A DNA stretch of 64,000 nt from Pyrenophora tritici-repentis. Lineage: Eukaryota > Ascomycota > Dothideomycetes > Pleosporales > Pleosporaceae. The stretch lies in NCBI RefSeq assembly GCF_003171515.1, contig NC_089390.1:3782001-3846000 (forward strand), written 5' to 3'. Position 1 is the stretch's first letter. Each line of letters starts with the position of its first letter. Of this stretch, positions 19,740 through 30,900 are shown one piece after another. Under the pieces are notes generated by a model. The model was not told where the DNA came from. It saw nothing but the letters and a program-made list of their open reading frames with translations, and did no database searches. The translations under genes and the position numbers were made by a program.

Positions 19740-20400
19740 ATGTTTGACATGGGCTTGTTCCTGTTCGGCTTGGCCATGGGCATCGCGATCAGCCTTGCGG
19801 CGTCATCCCGAAAAGTCGAAAAGCAAGGCCCAGGTACGCATTCAAGGTTATTCATCTTTGTATAGTCATTTCTAACAAAATAAAGAAGTATCCATGAGCG
19901 GGAAAGAGCTCAAAGAGCTTCTCGAAGATACCGTGTGTGGCGAGATCCAGAGGCAACTGGCGGTGCGCGAGAGTGAGCGGGCTGAGGCCCTCGAAATCAT
20001 ACATCAGCACGAATTCCGCATAGCGGCACTAGAAGATGACCACAACAAGGCGATGAGGGAGATTGGCGCCCTTTACGCCACCGCCAATGCCATCAAATCA
20101 TCCACTACAGCCGACGAGACCCTCCCGACATGTCCCCAACCCCCGATTTTCTCTTTTCTCTTTTCGCTCCCCGCTCCCTACTTTCACTATTCACATCCAA
20201 ATCCACTTTGTTTGTATCGAACGAGTCCGCTTACACGCAAACACACACACAGGAGAAGCAAAGCAACCATCTCGATAGCTACACACTACACGCTACACGA
20301 CAAGAGAGCGCACTCACGCACGCACCATGCTACGTACGTATGTGTGTATCGATCAATTTCCCCCTCACCCAAAACCTCCATGATAACGCCGGTCCCATGA
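19740..20400 (+). CDS. Small putative membrane/coiled-coil protein
   Basis: Exons 19740-19833 and 19886-20400 join in frame. The protein begins with one strongly hydrophobic segment (MFDMGLFLFGLAMGIAISLA), then KVEKQGP, and after the intron a charged helical region (KELKELLEDTVCGEIQRQLA; RIAALEDDHNKAMREIGALY) that looks like a coiled coil. This is consistent with a single-pass, N-terminally anchored small protein. After residue ~110 the frame runs into a Pro/Ser/His-rich sequence that resembles untranslated DNA, so the true C-terminus may be earlier through an unseen intron. The frame is also open upstream of the ATG (YYQSTYEPLVGLLAF), so the N-terminus may be longer. No known family is recognised. 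Confidence 0.45.
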
Positions 20401-20777
20401 GCAAGATAGATTGATCATGATATATCGCTCCCACACACCACCCACATGCCCAAACGCCTCGCACTAAATCTCCGAAATTATCAGACTACACGAACGAACG
20501 GAAAAAGAAGACGAAAGAAGAAGCAAACATGTTGTAGGGTGCGAGAAAACTCCACTTTCGAATGATCTTTTGCCGTACGAGACTTTATACGCAAAAGGTT
20601 ATAGTCCATCGGGGTTTCCTCATCGAGTAGGTGTGTGGGGGAGGGGTTTGGACAGATTTTTGTCATACTACTTCCGTCAAAATCTGGATTTCCTCTGCAA
20701 AGCCGGGGGGCGGTGTTAGCTGAAGAACGCTAGTCATACAGGAATGAAAGATACAAAAAATGCGCGAAACATGCAAA

Positions 20778-22732
20778 TCAAGGGGGTGAGTCAATATATG
20801 TAGGGTATGAGGCGCTACCCTGTCCGGGATAAGCTGCTCGTGAAGCAGGCTGTGCTGGCCGATATGACATGTACCCATTCCGTGCTGGCGGTGTAGACGG
20901 GGGCCGGGGATAATCAGAGCGCACGCTGGCAGACCCATTATGGTAGGCTGGTGGCAGTGGACGACTATTTGTGGCAGGGTGGGTCCCAAGAGGAGGCAGC
21001 TGATACCGACGTGATGTATCAGGAATGCTATTAGGGGTAGTGTACGCTACCTTTTTTGTAGGCCTAGGCGGCTCATCGTCATCGCTCAGCGTCAAGTCCA
21101 CCACCTCTGCTGTTCTCTTTTGGCCGGAACGGGGGGCTGTAGACGCTTCGCGAGAAGGCAGCGGGGGCGTGGTGATTGAGGTAGGGGTGGGGGCAGCTTC
21201 GCTTTTGATGGCTTGAATGCGGTAATCGGGGATCTCAACAAGGTCATCTTCGCTATCGTCGTCGTCGTCGTCGTGATGGTGGTGGTTCTGTCTGGGTTTC
21301 ACTTCTTTCTCGGTCGACCACTCGCCACTTGGCTTGATGGTGACTTGGTCGGTGTTCCGGGCCTTGTTCAAAATCTCTTCCACATATTGATCGACAGCTA
21401 GAGCCTCGTAAGATATAGTCTTGTTACATATCGGACATGTCCATGTTGGCGCTTGCTCCTGGAGTTGCAGGAAGGAGTCGGCATCAAAGCATTGGTTGTG
21501 TGTGCACACAGTCGACCTGCATGGCGTGACGATTCTCAGAGTGGAGATTGGATCCTTCAGTGACATGACAGATGAGCCTACTTCGATGTCGGGGTCGTTT
21601 GCCTTTTTCAACACTAATCATGTTAGCATGCTGGCTATCAAGTAAGAAGCATGATCGTACTCTCGCTCAGCACAGACTGTCTGGTTATGACATTGCGTTG
21701 CTTGATACGCTGCGTCAACTCGTCGATTGAATACTTTTGCACTAGATAAATGAACAGGTTGTACTTCTACGTTTCAGTCAGCTCGAGTCAGGCGTCAGGG
21801 ATCAGGGGGGGATAGGAAACCTCTGGACGTGCCTTTTGCGTCAGGGCATAGGTGATGTGAACAGTATTGCGCTGATTGGCGATCTTTGTACGCACAAAGT
21901 CGGTGATGTCAACTGGACGCGTGGAGCCCGGTTTGTTCTTCAAGCCTTTGTAGTTGGCCTTTACTTCTTCTTCATTCACCTTGACCTCAATCTGGGATGG
22001 GAAAGAAATATCTAGACGGGTATAAGGAGCAAGTGGTTGTTCGATGGCAGAGAAGAGCAATAGTCGCATAGATGACTCGTCCTTTAAGCGCCTGCATACG
22101 CCCTCGTTGAGATTGAGGGATTTAGTGAGATGGTTGCGGTGGCTTGGGGATGCTTCTAGAGTCATACCGCCTAGAACCAGATCGCGGATAACGAAGAATG
22201 GGGAGTCTTTGAAAAAGGTCATAGGCGCTAGCGCAGTCAGTATTGGGGTGGTTGCATGGTCAAGATGACGAAGACATACGAGGCGGTACTGAAGGCTGGT
22301 CACGCCCATATGGCAGGTATGGCCGGGCAGCGCCGTTGGCCTGGTATCCGTTGGCCATGCCGTAGCCGTTTGGAATGGGCGGGGCAGGCTGGGTGTAGGG
22401 AGGCGCTACGGGGCTGCTGGTGGCTGGCGGAGGCGCTTCTCCACGGTGTTGGACACGATATTGCAGGCGTCGCAATTGCTCGGCGTCGCTTTTGGCGAGG
22501 GCATTGGAGATGACTGGTGAAGGTGAATCAGCAGGTGTACCGGCGGCCACGCGCCCCGGCAGCAGGACGGGAAGCAGAAACACGTACGGCCTATGACGCG
22601 AGCTTGCAATGCAGCCTTGTTGCCTGTCTGCGAGCTGCCCTCCTCCTTGAGGATCTTCTTCAGGTCGTTGTTAATCAGCGTCTTGGAGCGCTCGGATATA
22701 TCAGCAGCCATTTGCTGTAGACTCGAGGCCAT
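20778..22732 (-). CDS. SUMO E3 ligase of the Siz/PIAS family (SAP - PINIT - SP-RING)
   Basis: Exons on the minus strand 22732-22588, 22513-22280, 22227-21821, 21766-21661, 21613-20778 give about 575 residues. The order is diagnostic: an N-terminal SAP-like helix pair (LINNDLKKILKEEGSSQTG), a PINIT domain (about 127-290, FFKDSPFFVIRDLVLGG; RLDISFPSQIEVKVNEEEVK), and an SP-RING (about 313-365) with the ligands PCRSTVCTHNQCFDA and WTCPICNK. The C-terminal third is disordered, with an acidic SUMO-interaction-like stretch (DDLVEIPDY) and EVVDLTLSDDDEPP, a strong SIM. It promotes transfer of SUMO from Ubc9 to nuclear substrates. An alternative last intron (20818-20695, with a CTAAC branch site) would replace the final residues by EEIQILTEVV and end the gene at 20663. 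It is divergent from the DUF2423 gene. Confidence 0.9.
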
Positions 22733-23330
22733 GGTGGGTGGTGCCGTCGCGGTTGAGAGGGCTGGCTAAGGTGGAGGAAAGGTGCAGACACAGATGCAGG
22801 GTGGGAGTGAAGCGCTACCGGGAAGGACTTGCTCGCGAAGGCATTTGGGGCTCAGTTTTCGTGGACCGTCTCTTCTGTAGCGACGTAGAGGGGGAGTGAC
22901 TAAGTCAGTGAAGGGGAGATATGTGCCAGAGGCTTCTCGTTGGTCGTCGACTCGTTGGACGTCGGTTGCGACTGCCCCCAGATATCGGCGACGATAGACG
23001 GCACACAGCACAGCGCAGCGCAGCGCAGGTGCGGGAAAGCGGATGTAGGAGCAAACGCCTGGAAGTGATTTCTTTGGGTTATATCGCCGTCGACGTTGCC
23101 GGCGGCTCTCGCGGCGAGCGCATCTCCAGCTGCGTTTCCGAACCTCAGCGAGCGTCACTAGGCGAAGAACGCGACTTGGGCACGGGCCGGGCACGGCTTT
23201 GTCGCCACCAAAATTCCTCCATCTTTTCCCCACTTATGCCGAACGCTGAGCTTGGCCCAACTACACGACATTTTTCCGACATCCTCCCCAAAACACCACA
23301 AACCCCCAAATTTCATTCAAAGACACCAAA
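22733..23330. promoter_or_regulatory. Divergent promoter region, SUMO ligase / DUF2423 gene
   Basis: A 598-bp interval between two genes transcribed away from each other, so it must hold both promoters and 5' leaders. It contains GC-rich short repeats (GCGCAGCGCAGCGCAGG near 23013). Open frames here are shadows. No specific factor site is claimed. Confidence 0.6.
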
Positions 23331-24013
23331 ATGGCCAAAGGCGCACGAGCAAGTAGCAAAAAGGCGAACCGCACAAAGCTTCGCGCTCGAGTCTTCGGCC
23401 CTGTCGAAGCCGCTCGCGCTGAGCGTCTGCACGCCAAACTTCTCGAGACGATTCAGCAACCCAAGCCTGAAAAGACGCAAATGGACACCACCCAAGACAG
23501 TATGTCAATCGCATACCCTTCATCCACACACCTGCTAACTCCCTCAGCCAACACCACCGACGACGCATCCAAGGAGGAGGACTTGCCCAAAGGTTCGTCT
23601 ATTCTCACTGCCCCAATACCGCGCTCCCTGTCCGATTCCTCCCACACCCATCTCGACTCTGCACAGGACTGTGACCTCAGGAATCTGTGTTTCCACTTGG
23701 GCCTGTGTTCCGACATTGTTGGCTTCACCGACAATGGCGACCTCAAGTTTGCCTTTGACCCGCTTCCTCCGCACTGGCTGAGTAAGACTCAAGGGCTAAC
23801 TGTGTCTTGGTAGATATGGACGTCGACGGTGCCACCACCACCTCCTCTGAGGCCAAGAACTCGCGCAAGAACAAGGACAAGAGTCAGTCGCGCAAACAAC
23901 TTCGTCGCAAGCCCCAGAACAAGGTTTCTTTTCCTGCCTCGCGTGGCAAGGGCGCCCTCAAGCCTTTTACCGGTGGTCGTAGTGGCGGTCGCATTGGCAA
24001 ACGACGATCATGA
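23331..24013 (+). CDS. DUF2423 (UPF0642/YBL028C-like) small basic protein
   Basis: Exons 23331-23499, 23548-23592 and 23814-24013 encode 137 residues. The N-terminus, MAKGARASSKKANRTKLRAR followed by VFGPVEAARAERLHAKLLE, is the DUF2423 signature. The C-terminus is very basic (RKQLRRKPQNKVSF; GGRSGGRIGKRRS). The yeast relative YBL028C is nucleolar and linked to ribosome biogenesis, so the same is inferred here. The second intron (221 nt) is unusually long for the window; its removal yields DLPKDMDVDGA, in keeping with the family, whereas read-through ends in a different frame with Cys-containing sequence. The splice uses a TAG acceptor after a GGCTAAC branch site. Confidence 0.8.
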
Positions 24014-24583
24014 TTTACAATGTCCACGTTATTGGCGTTGATGGATAGCATTTTCTGGCGTTTAAAATATTTAGCTTTTCGGTAAAAGGTTTCATCTTTT
24101 GTAGAGATACCACGTCCACGGACATGTCTGTTTTGAGCTAAAATCTGAGAATCCATTTACATGTACACGTGTAATCATCACATACCACACGTCATGCATT
24201 CGATTCGTGTTTACATATAGTCTGTGTATCCTTGAACAGCGTATATTCATGTCTATGGAAAACCAATCCAAAGACACGAGTCACCTGATTGACTCAAAGT
24301 TCACTCTCACTTCTTGCTCCCTACTCCACTTATAATTGCATGTTTACGCCTCTTCCTTTCTTCTAAACTCATACTTTGATTCGGGAATGTTGAAGTGGAG
24401 CAGGCATCCAGGTGACTCGTGGCATGGCACATAGTCACTGCCACATATTGCGCCTTCCTCAATCTCACATAGCTCCTTCCCTATGCCACATACCATCAGT
24501 CCCTCACTACATAGCTACAAACGTCCATAGTCACATGACGAACCACAATACCTCAACATTAAAGACTATACACACAAACCACC
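24014..24583. other. Intergenic between convergent genes
   Basis: About 570 bp holding the 3' ends of the DUF2423 gene and the GMC oxidoreductase. The right part is pyrimidine/AC-rich with repeated CACAT words (24420-24560). No gene is supported. Confidence 0.5.
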
Positions 24584-26500
24584 CTATTCCCACCCCGCCC
24601 TCCCCTTGATCAAATCCGCTGCATTCTCAGCCACCGCATAAACCGTCGTACATATATGACTGGCCGGCAACCACGGAATCACACTCGCATCCACCACGCT
24701 CAACCCCTTTACCCCATGCACCCTCAAATCAGGCCCCACCACACCCCCCAGCCCCCTCGGTAACATAGCCGCCGTCCCCGACGGATGCGCAAACGTAGGC
24801 GTAAAAGCTCTTCTTAGATAAGCCTCTAGTTCAGAGTCACTGGTGACGTTTAACCCCGGTGCTACTTCCACGGCACCCACGTGGGCGAAAGCGGGCAAGG
24901 CGTGGAAGCGGCGCATGAAGCGTAAACCGGCAATGGCGGTTTTGACATCTAGGGGGTTTGACAAGGTGCGGAAATCTAGGACTGGCTGGTTGGCGGGATC
25001 GGTGGTGATTATGCCCACGGTGCCTCGGCTAAGCGGTCGCATCAAGACTGCGAATCTTAGGGGGCCGGCGGAGAATGGAAATTCGTAGGTTGCGGCGTCG
25101 AAACGGGCGAGGTAGGAAGCAGTGAGGTTCCGAAGCACCTTGAAGCCCGCATGGAGGGTGCTGTCGTAGTAGTCTGGGAGGTAGGGTGTTGGGTCCTGTG
25201 AGGAGATTTCAGAGACGAGGGTTGCCCAATTCTCTGGGTCTACGGTTCGTAAAGGGAGGAAAGCGGCTTGGTTCCCACGGGCGACTGTAAGGGGTCCGGT
25301 GCGGGAATTTTTGTATTCCTTCTCTGCTTGGGCGTAGAAAGTGGCGTTTGTGAGGAGGTCTTGTTGCGCCGGGGTGAAGGGATTGAGGGTGTAATTCCAG
25401 ACGCCACCACCGAAGGCGTGGTCGGCGTAGTTGGCTCCTACACCTTGGAGGTGTTGTTTTAGTGGTATACCGGCCTTTTCCAGGATACTCTTTGGTCCAA
25501 GACCGGATCGCTGGAGTAGCCACGGTGTCCAGATTGCTCCAGTGGCAATAATGACCTCCTTCCTCGCCCTCACTACAACACTCTCTCCTGTCTCCCTACT
25601 CTTGACTTGCACGCCTTCGACCTCCAAGTCCGTACCCCCTTCTTTGAACAGAATCTCCATCCCTCGCCACCCCGTCAACAACACATAATTCTTCCTCTGC
25701 GCATACGGTTCATAATGCACCGTCGTAGCATAACTCCTCGTCCTTTTCACTGGATCCAACGCACTGGGCATGATAATCGCGCCCATGGCCCTTCCTCCCG
25801 CTGCCTCTTTCGGCTTCTCAACCCCCATCTCCTTGAACGCTTCCCACACCGGCTGCTGCCCCGGAAACTGGTATGGCGGAAAACTCACCTGCACCTCGCC
25901 CTTCTCACCATACGCAGCATCCACATCCCATGTGTAATTATATTTTTCGGCAACCGCCGCGCTGGGCGGCGTGAATGTTACGCTTTTGCGGAAATACGGG
26001 AGGAGCGAGTTAAAGGTCCAGTTTGAGTTGCCGAGGGCGGTCCACGCGTCGTAGTCGGCGGCGCTGCCGCGGTCAAAGGTCATGCCATTTACGGCACTGC
26101 CGCCGCCGACGAGGGCGTTGACCGAGACGCGGGTTGTGGCGTTGTTGAGGCTGGGGTTGGGGACGGAGGTTATGTTGTAGAGGCGAGAGGGTTGGGAGAT
26201 GTGGGAGTCGTGGGGGAGGAGGATGCTAGGGGAAGGGGAGAGGGGGCCGTATTCTATTACTAGGACGGTGTCTGTTGGATTGTTAGAGAGTAGGTTAGAT
26301 GTGTATGGGATGGTAAAGGGGGAGGATGGGACCTCACGTTTCCCATTCTCAGTCAACCTGTTTGCAACGGTAAGACCTGATGTACCTCCCCCAACGATAA
26401 CATAATCATAGGTTGGTTTAGGTGGTAGTGTTATAATGTGTATTGCAGACACATACGTCGTCACCGTTAAAACACCAACGAAAAACCGCAAAAAGCTCAT
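24584..26500 (-). CDS. Secreted GMC (glucose-methanol-choline) FAD oxidoreductase
   Basis: Exons 26500-26338 and 26271-24584 encode 616 residues. I chose ATG 26500 because it begins a good signal peptide ([19 protein letters not shown]), and many Asn-X-Ser/Thr sites follow. The FAD-binding fold is clear: [26 protein letters not shown] after the intron, and the GMC signature 1 region [18 protein letters not shown]. Signature 2 is [17 protein letters not shown]. The C-terminal active-site region has HPSGTAAM, then [20 protein letters not shown] with the catalytic His. It resembles aryl-alcohol, choline-type or other secreted alcohol oxidases/dehydrogenases; substrate cannot be fixed. An upstream in-frame extension to 26656 contains a repeat-encoded stretch ([13 protein letters not shown]) and is unlikely to be translated. 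Confidence 0.93.
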   Translation of the reverse strand: MSFLRFFVGVLTVTTYVSAIHIITLPPKPTYDYVIVGGGTSGLTVANRLTENGKREVPSSPFTIPYTSNLLSNNPTDTVLVIEYGPLSPSPSILLPHDSHISQPSRLYNITSVPNPSLNNATTRVSVNALVGGGSAVNGMTFDRGSAADYDAWTALGNSNWTFNSLLPYFRKSVTFTPPSAAVAEKYNYTWDVDAAYGEKGEVQVSFPPYQFPGQQPVWEAFKEMGVEKPKEAAGGRAMGAIIMPSALDPVKRTRSYATTVHYEPYAQRKNYVLLTGWRGMEILFKEGGTDLEVEGVQVKSRETGESVVVRARKEVIIATGAIWTPWLLQRSGLGPKSILEKAGIPLKQHLQGVGANYADHAFGGGVWNYTLNPFTPAQQDLLTNATFYAQAEKEYKNSRTGPLTVARGNQAAFLPLRTVDPENWATLVSEISSQDPTPYLPDYYDSTLHAGFKVLRNLTASYLARFDAATYEFPFSAGPLRFAVLMRPLSRGTVGIITTDPANQPVLDFRTLSNPLDVKTAIAGLRFMRRFHALPAFAHVGAVEVAPGLNVTSDSELEAYLRRAFTPTFAHPSGTAAMLPRGLGGVVGPDLRVHGVKGLSVVDASVIPWLPASHICTTVYAVAENAADLIKGRAGWE

Positions 26501-27947
26501 ACTTGTAGTCTTGATACTCACTTCTCTTGCTCCCCTCCCATCAGGAACGCACACCACGCATGGGAGCTCTAGCCAACTTCTTATACCAATACCCATACCC
26601 GTACCCATACCCACAACACCTTGCATGTACAACACATATTCTCGGCTCTCCTGCACTTAACAGATTAAAACCCCCATACCACATACTAAAAATCAGGGAT
26701 ACGCATCCTCCACATCTACGACCGTGCGGCACAGTCGTGAGAACGCACATCGGGTGAACCACGTCCTCGGAACGCTCCTTCCGCGTCTGCTTTACATGCC
26801 TAATAGTTTAGTTATAGGCTGATATCTGACAACGGCACGTTGGAAGGAAGTAGGCGTAAGCTGCAGATTCTGGCGGAGAGGGAAGGGCGTTATCCGGTGT
26901 GCGTTAACTGCCGATGTACGTCTTGAACCCGAGGAGCGGGGAGCAGAAGCGGCTTGGCTTTCGTGTTGACCCTGGTAGGAGTAGAGTGGGAGATTTGGCG
27001 GCTAAACTGTTGCTAGGTATCATCGTATTTGCTTGATTTCGCGCAAGTTGATGATCGCGGTATATATAAGATGGTTGACCCGGAGGTTTTCAATGACATT
27101 GGATTGCGGTTGGCTTGTGTCTGATGGTACGGTTCAGGTAACATCGTATTTTGTGAATGGATTAGATAGCGAAGATGTTGGATGCAGATGGGGCCGAGAT
27201 AATAGGATAAAAGCGGTGAGCGAAGAGAGAAGGTCCAAAACAAGAGAGTTCAGTCAATAGAGCAGAGTCACACATACATTCCGCCATTCTCCTTCTCATT
27301 CGCATTTCACCACGTCGATACCACACTATAGGCAGGATACCTTCACCAACCCATCCCCACCCATCATAATAATAATACAGTCCAAACCCCCATGTCCTAC
27401 TACCCCACGAAACTCCCAAAAATGCAATCTCAATTAATTCCAGACTTTTTTTTTGGTTGTCGTGTCGTCGCTAAACGAAAAACATCAAGAGACCGAACAT
27501 GTCGGTTCTCTTTCCTCACTCACTAAGGAGTGAGAGACGTAGGGTGGGATGGGGGTATCGTAAAAATCCTCCTCTCTGCCCTTGTGTCTCTCGACCAACA
27601 AGGGCCAGTCAGCCAAAAACAGCGATATTACAAGAACAAAACACCAACGCCATCCGCAATGCAAGAACAACCCCTGGTTTAATCCCATATTCTTTTCCGA
27701 TGGAAAGGAAGAGGTGGGAAAGAATGATTCATGACGTACAAATTTGTTAAAAGGATAAAGCAAGAAAAGGAGATAAGAAAGTGGAAAGAATTGAAAGGAA
27801 GACGTCATTATCTTCGGACGAGAGAAGGCTGGTTGGGAGGTGTGTTTACTTTCGTTCTTGATGATGTTAGTTGAAAAAACGCCTCCTACTCTTGCTTGCT
27901 TGGGACCGTATGCCAACCATATCCATGTGCATAGACCCGTTGATCAA
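26501..27947. other. Intergenic: GMC promoter and THO2 3' end
   Basis: About 1.45 kb. The left end is the upstream region of the GMC gene and includes a short degenerate hexamer repeat (ATACCC-like, five units, 26584-26614). The right part should contain the THO2 3' UTR. Open frames on both strands look random. Confidence 0.5.
26584..26614. repeat. Degenerate ATACCC microsatellite
   Basis: Five imperfect hexamer units (ATACCC/GTACCC) in the upstream region of the GMC oxidoreductase. Too short to be a telomere trace, and the unit differs from the fungal telomere repeat. Confidence 0.6.
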
Positions 27948-30900
27948 TCAGCGCCTCCTCTTAACATCGCCATGGGCCTGGTCTTGTGGATCGCGGCCAC
28001 GTTTGCGACCATCGTCTACACCGCTGCTTCCACCGCCGCCTCGACTCCTCCTGTCACGGTCTTCTCGGCCAGAGGTCCGTCCACCATCCTCTCGCGTACC
28101 GCGTTCGCGTCTACTGCTCTCCCGTGGTTCACGCGCCGAGCGCGATTCGCCTTCTCGTTCACGGTCTCGCCGGCTGGTTTCCCTATCGCCACCGCGCTTT
28201 TCTCTTCCTCCGCGTTCACCCTCAGGCCGATCAGAAGGGGCAGTGCGGCTGCTTCGCTCGTCTGGGCGGCGCTCAGATCGTTCAGGTGACGATCGCTCAC
28301 GTCCTGACCGCTCGCTGCGTCTGCTGTCCCTATGGCTGCGCGACTCGGAGCGACCTTCCTCCAAGGGGATGCCATCTGGCCTGCTTGGGATATCGTCGTT
28401 TCGACTGCTCCTAGGATGTTGGTTTTCAACACGGTTGGGTGTTGATGCGTGCGCTGGCGGTGGCATGGGGCTTGGCATACCGCCTGAGCCTTCCACAGGA
28501 CCGTTAGCTCGGCTTGCACCCCGACCGCGCACCGGAGGGTTGGGAGGAGGTGCAATGCGCTCACTTGATCGGTCGGCGGGCGCATTCCCAGTCAAGACAT
28601 TATTGATAGCTCGTAGAGGGTTCCCAGCGTTCCTTGATCCACGGTCGGCAGCGGCAGGTCCTGTGGGTGGCCCCCGACCACCAGGAGAAGATGGAATAGG
28701 ACCTTGAGGTGCCCTGTTAGAGCCCCGCGGGCCGCTTGGAGCATTGGGTATATTCGTCTGGAGTGGTGGTCCGCTGGGTGGTCTGCCCTCAATGTTCACC
28801 AGCCTGCTAGGATGGATACCTGCGGGTAATGAGGCTGCGGGCCCGGTAGGTGCAGTGGGTGTAGGAGGCTGAGGTTGTGAATGCGGCCTATCGCTACGTG
28901 GGCCGGATGGTGGTGCCGGCTCAGAAGGCTGATTCAATCGCCCGTAGTTGGGATCCTGAACCTGGTGACCGGATGACCGTGGACCGGATGCGGGTTGGAA
29001 CATCTCCCGGGATGCGCGAGAAGATGAAGATTCATTGCGTCCACTGCGGGGTCCTGTAGGTGCGCTTGCTGCTGGTTCCTCCCGACGGTCTCGGTTTCCA
29101 GATGGAGGGATGGGGCGCTCGTCTCGAACTTCACGTGGCACATCACTTCGCCCATGATAACTAGGTGGGCGCTCATCAACTCGACGATCCTCACCACGCC
29201 TATCCTCGCCATGACGAGGCGAGTTCAGACGAGGTTCTCTCTCACGACGGTTGTCACGGTCAGACCTTGGCGGTTCATGTCTCCCATGCTCGACTTGATT
29301 GATCAACGCAGCGCGTGCAGGGTTGACTGTAGGTTCTTCCTTGGCTGGAATTGGCGCTGGAGGTGCTCGCGAATGTCTGTCGCTTTGTTCTGAGCCATAA
29401 GAAGCGTTCGGTGGCGGTCCATCTCGCCGATATTCATTGGCCAGCGATGAGTTGGACGGCATGCGCCGGGCGTCCATTATCGGAAGCGGAGCATGGCCTC
29501 GAGGCTCAGAACGTTCGCGTTGGTCCCTGAGATCTCGTGGGTCCCTGGAGTCACGCGGGTCTCTAGCGTCACGTGGGTCCCAAGTAGGTGGTGGTCGTAC
29601 TGGCGGTGCTCGCGTGTCCCGCGGCATTGGTCGTAGAGCGCGATCTTCATAATCCCTTTCTCTTCCAGACCATTCGCGGTGATCGGCACCTGCAGGCATC
29701 CTTTCAGGAGTTCTGCCACCAGGCAGTCGCGCACGTCGGCCGGGCGATGCTTCACGCTGGCGTGCAGGATCTCCGGAACGATCTAGTCGCCCATACTCGG
29801 CCGGGTGACCTCTATTATCATAGCGACTGTGTCCACCTTCGAGAGGTCGCTCAGTAAGAGGTCGCTCAGTAAGAGGTCGCTCGGGCTGTCGCGTTCTTGA
29901 CGGTTGCGTGTCCGGTCGCGACGGTAGAGCGTGCGATGGCCTGCCGACTGAAGTGGGCTGGGTTGGTGTGTTTCTACTATCCGGGCGTGGTGGCACAGAA
30001 GACGGATGCATCGGTGGGCCTGGTTTGGACGTGGATCTACCGACACCATTCTCCTGCTGTGAGGGAGTCGATGGCCTAGCTTCAGAAAGTCTTGAAGACT
30101 GGACGGGTTCTCTATCTCTTAGAGGAACAGGGGTTGCAGGATTAGGAACACCGCGCTTCGACCCGTTATCGTCTCGTGCCGGAGTACGCTGGGTCCCATT
30201 ACTGGAAGGTACCGATCAGTTTCCTGTTCAAAGTGTCGTCGGGTCTGGGTCACTTACGGTTCAGATTTCGGATTAGAGGTCAGTGCAGTCGCATTGGGTT
30301 TTGAATCGTGCGGCTGCGGCGTCTTGCCCTTCTCTGGAGCAGCTTTATCGCTTGCATTGGTCGTGCTTCCGGGCGCAGGTGGTGGCGCCGTTGTCTATGG
30401 CGGATTAATATGTTGCTGTGTCCAGTGGAATCGATCAACTTACGTTGCGGAATACATGCTCTTCTAGCCATGACTTCTCCCCTTTCGTGACTGGTCCTAG
30501 TATAGATTGCAGTGCCTTCTTGAGATCCTCTCTCTCCTCGGTCTCCTCCAAAGCCTGAATTGTCTGTTTGAGCTCCGTGCCTAGAGTTACGACCTTGGGG
30601 AAGGTACCGCCCAGAGCATGCAAAACATTGATAGCGTTGCGCATCTGCATATAACTGCCACTCTCCAAGCATGCCTTGAGCGCGGTTGTTAGGGCTTTGT
30701 GCCACTTGAACAAGACCATACAGAACTGCTCGTAAGGGAAGAACGTGGTCGCGTTCCGCTCTGTGTTGTAGCTTCTTCCAAAGCCGGGCAGGTTCTGTTC
30801 TGGACCATGTGCGTTCTTCACGTAAGCGTCATTCTTGTTGGCGTGCCAGATTTGCAGTTCGCGCAGTATATCGCTCAGGAATCTGCCAAAGGACGAAGCC

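Noticed and set aside
23593..23813. Coding read-through of the 221-nt second intron in the DUF2423 gene
   Set aside because: Read-through loses the conserved basic C-terminus; removal restores frame and family length with a good branch site.
26584..26614. Interstitial telomere
   Set aside because: The unit is ATACCC-like rather than CCCTAA and only about five copies.
26501..26656. N-terminal extension of the GMC oxidoreductase to 26656
   Set aside because: The extension is encoded by a microsatellite and would bury a clear signal peptide that begins at 26500.
27485..27916. Hydrophobic open frame downstream of THO2
   Set aside because: It lies in the expected 3' UTR, has no credible start context or homologous motif, and is overlapped by other chance frames.
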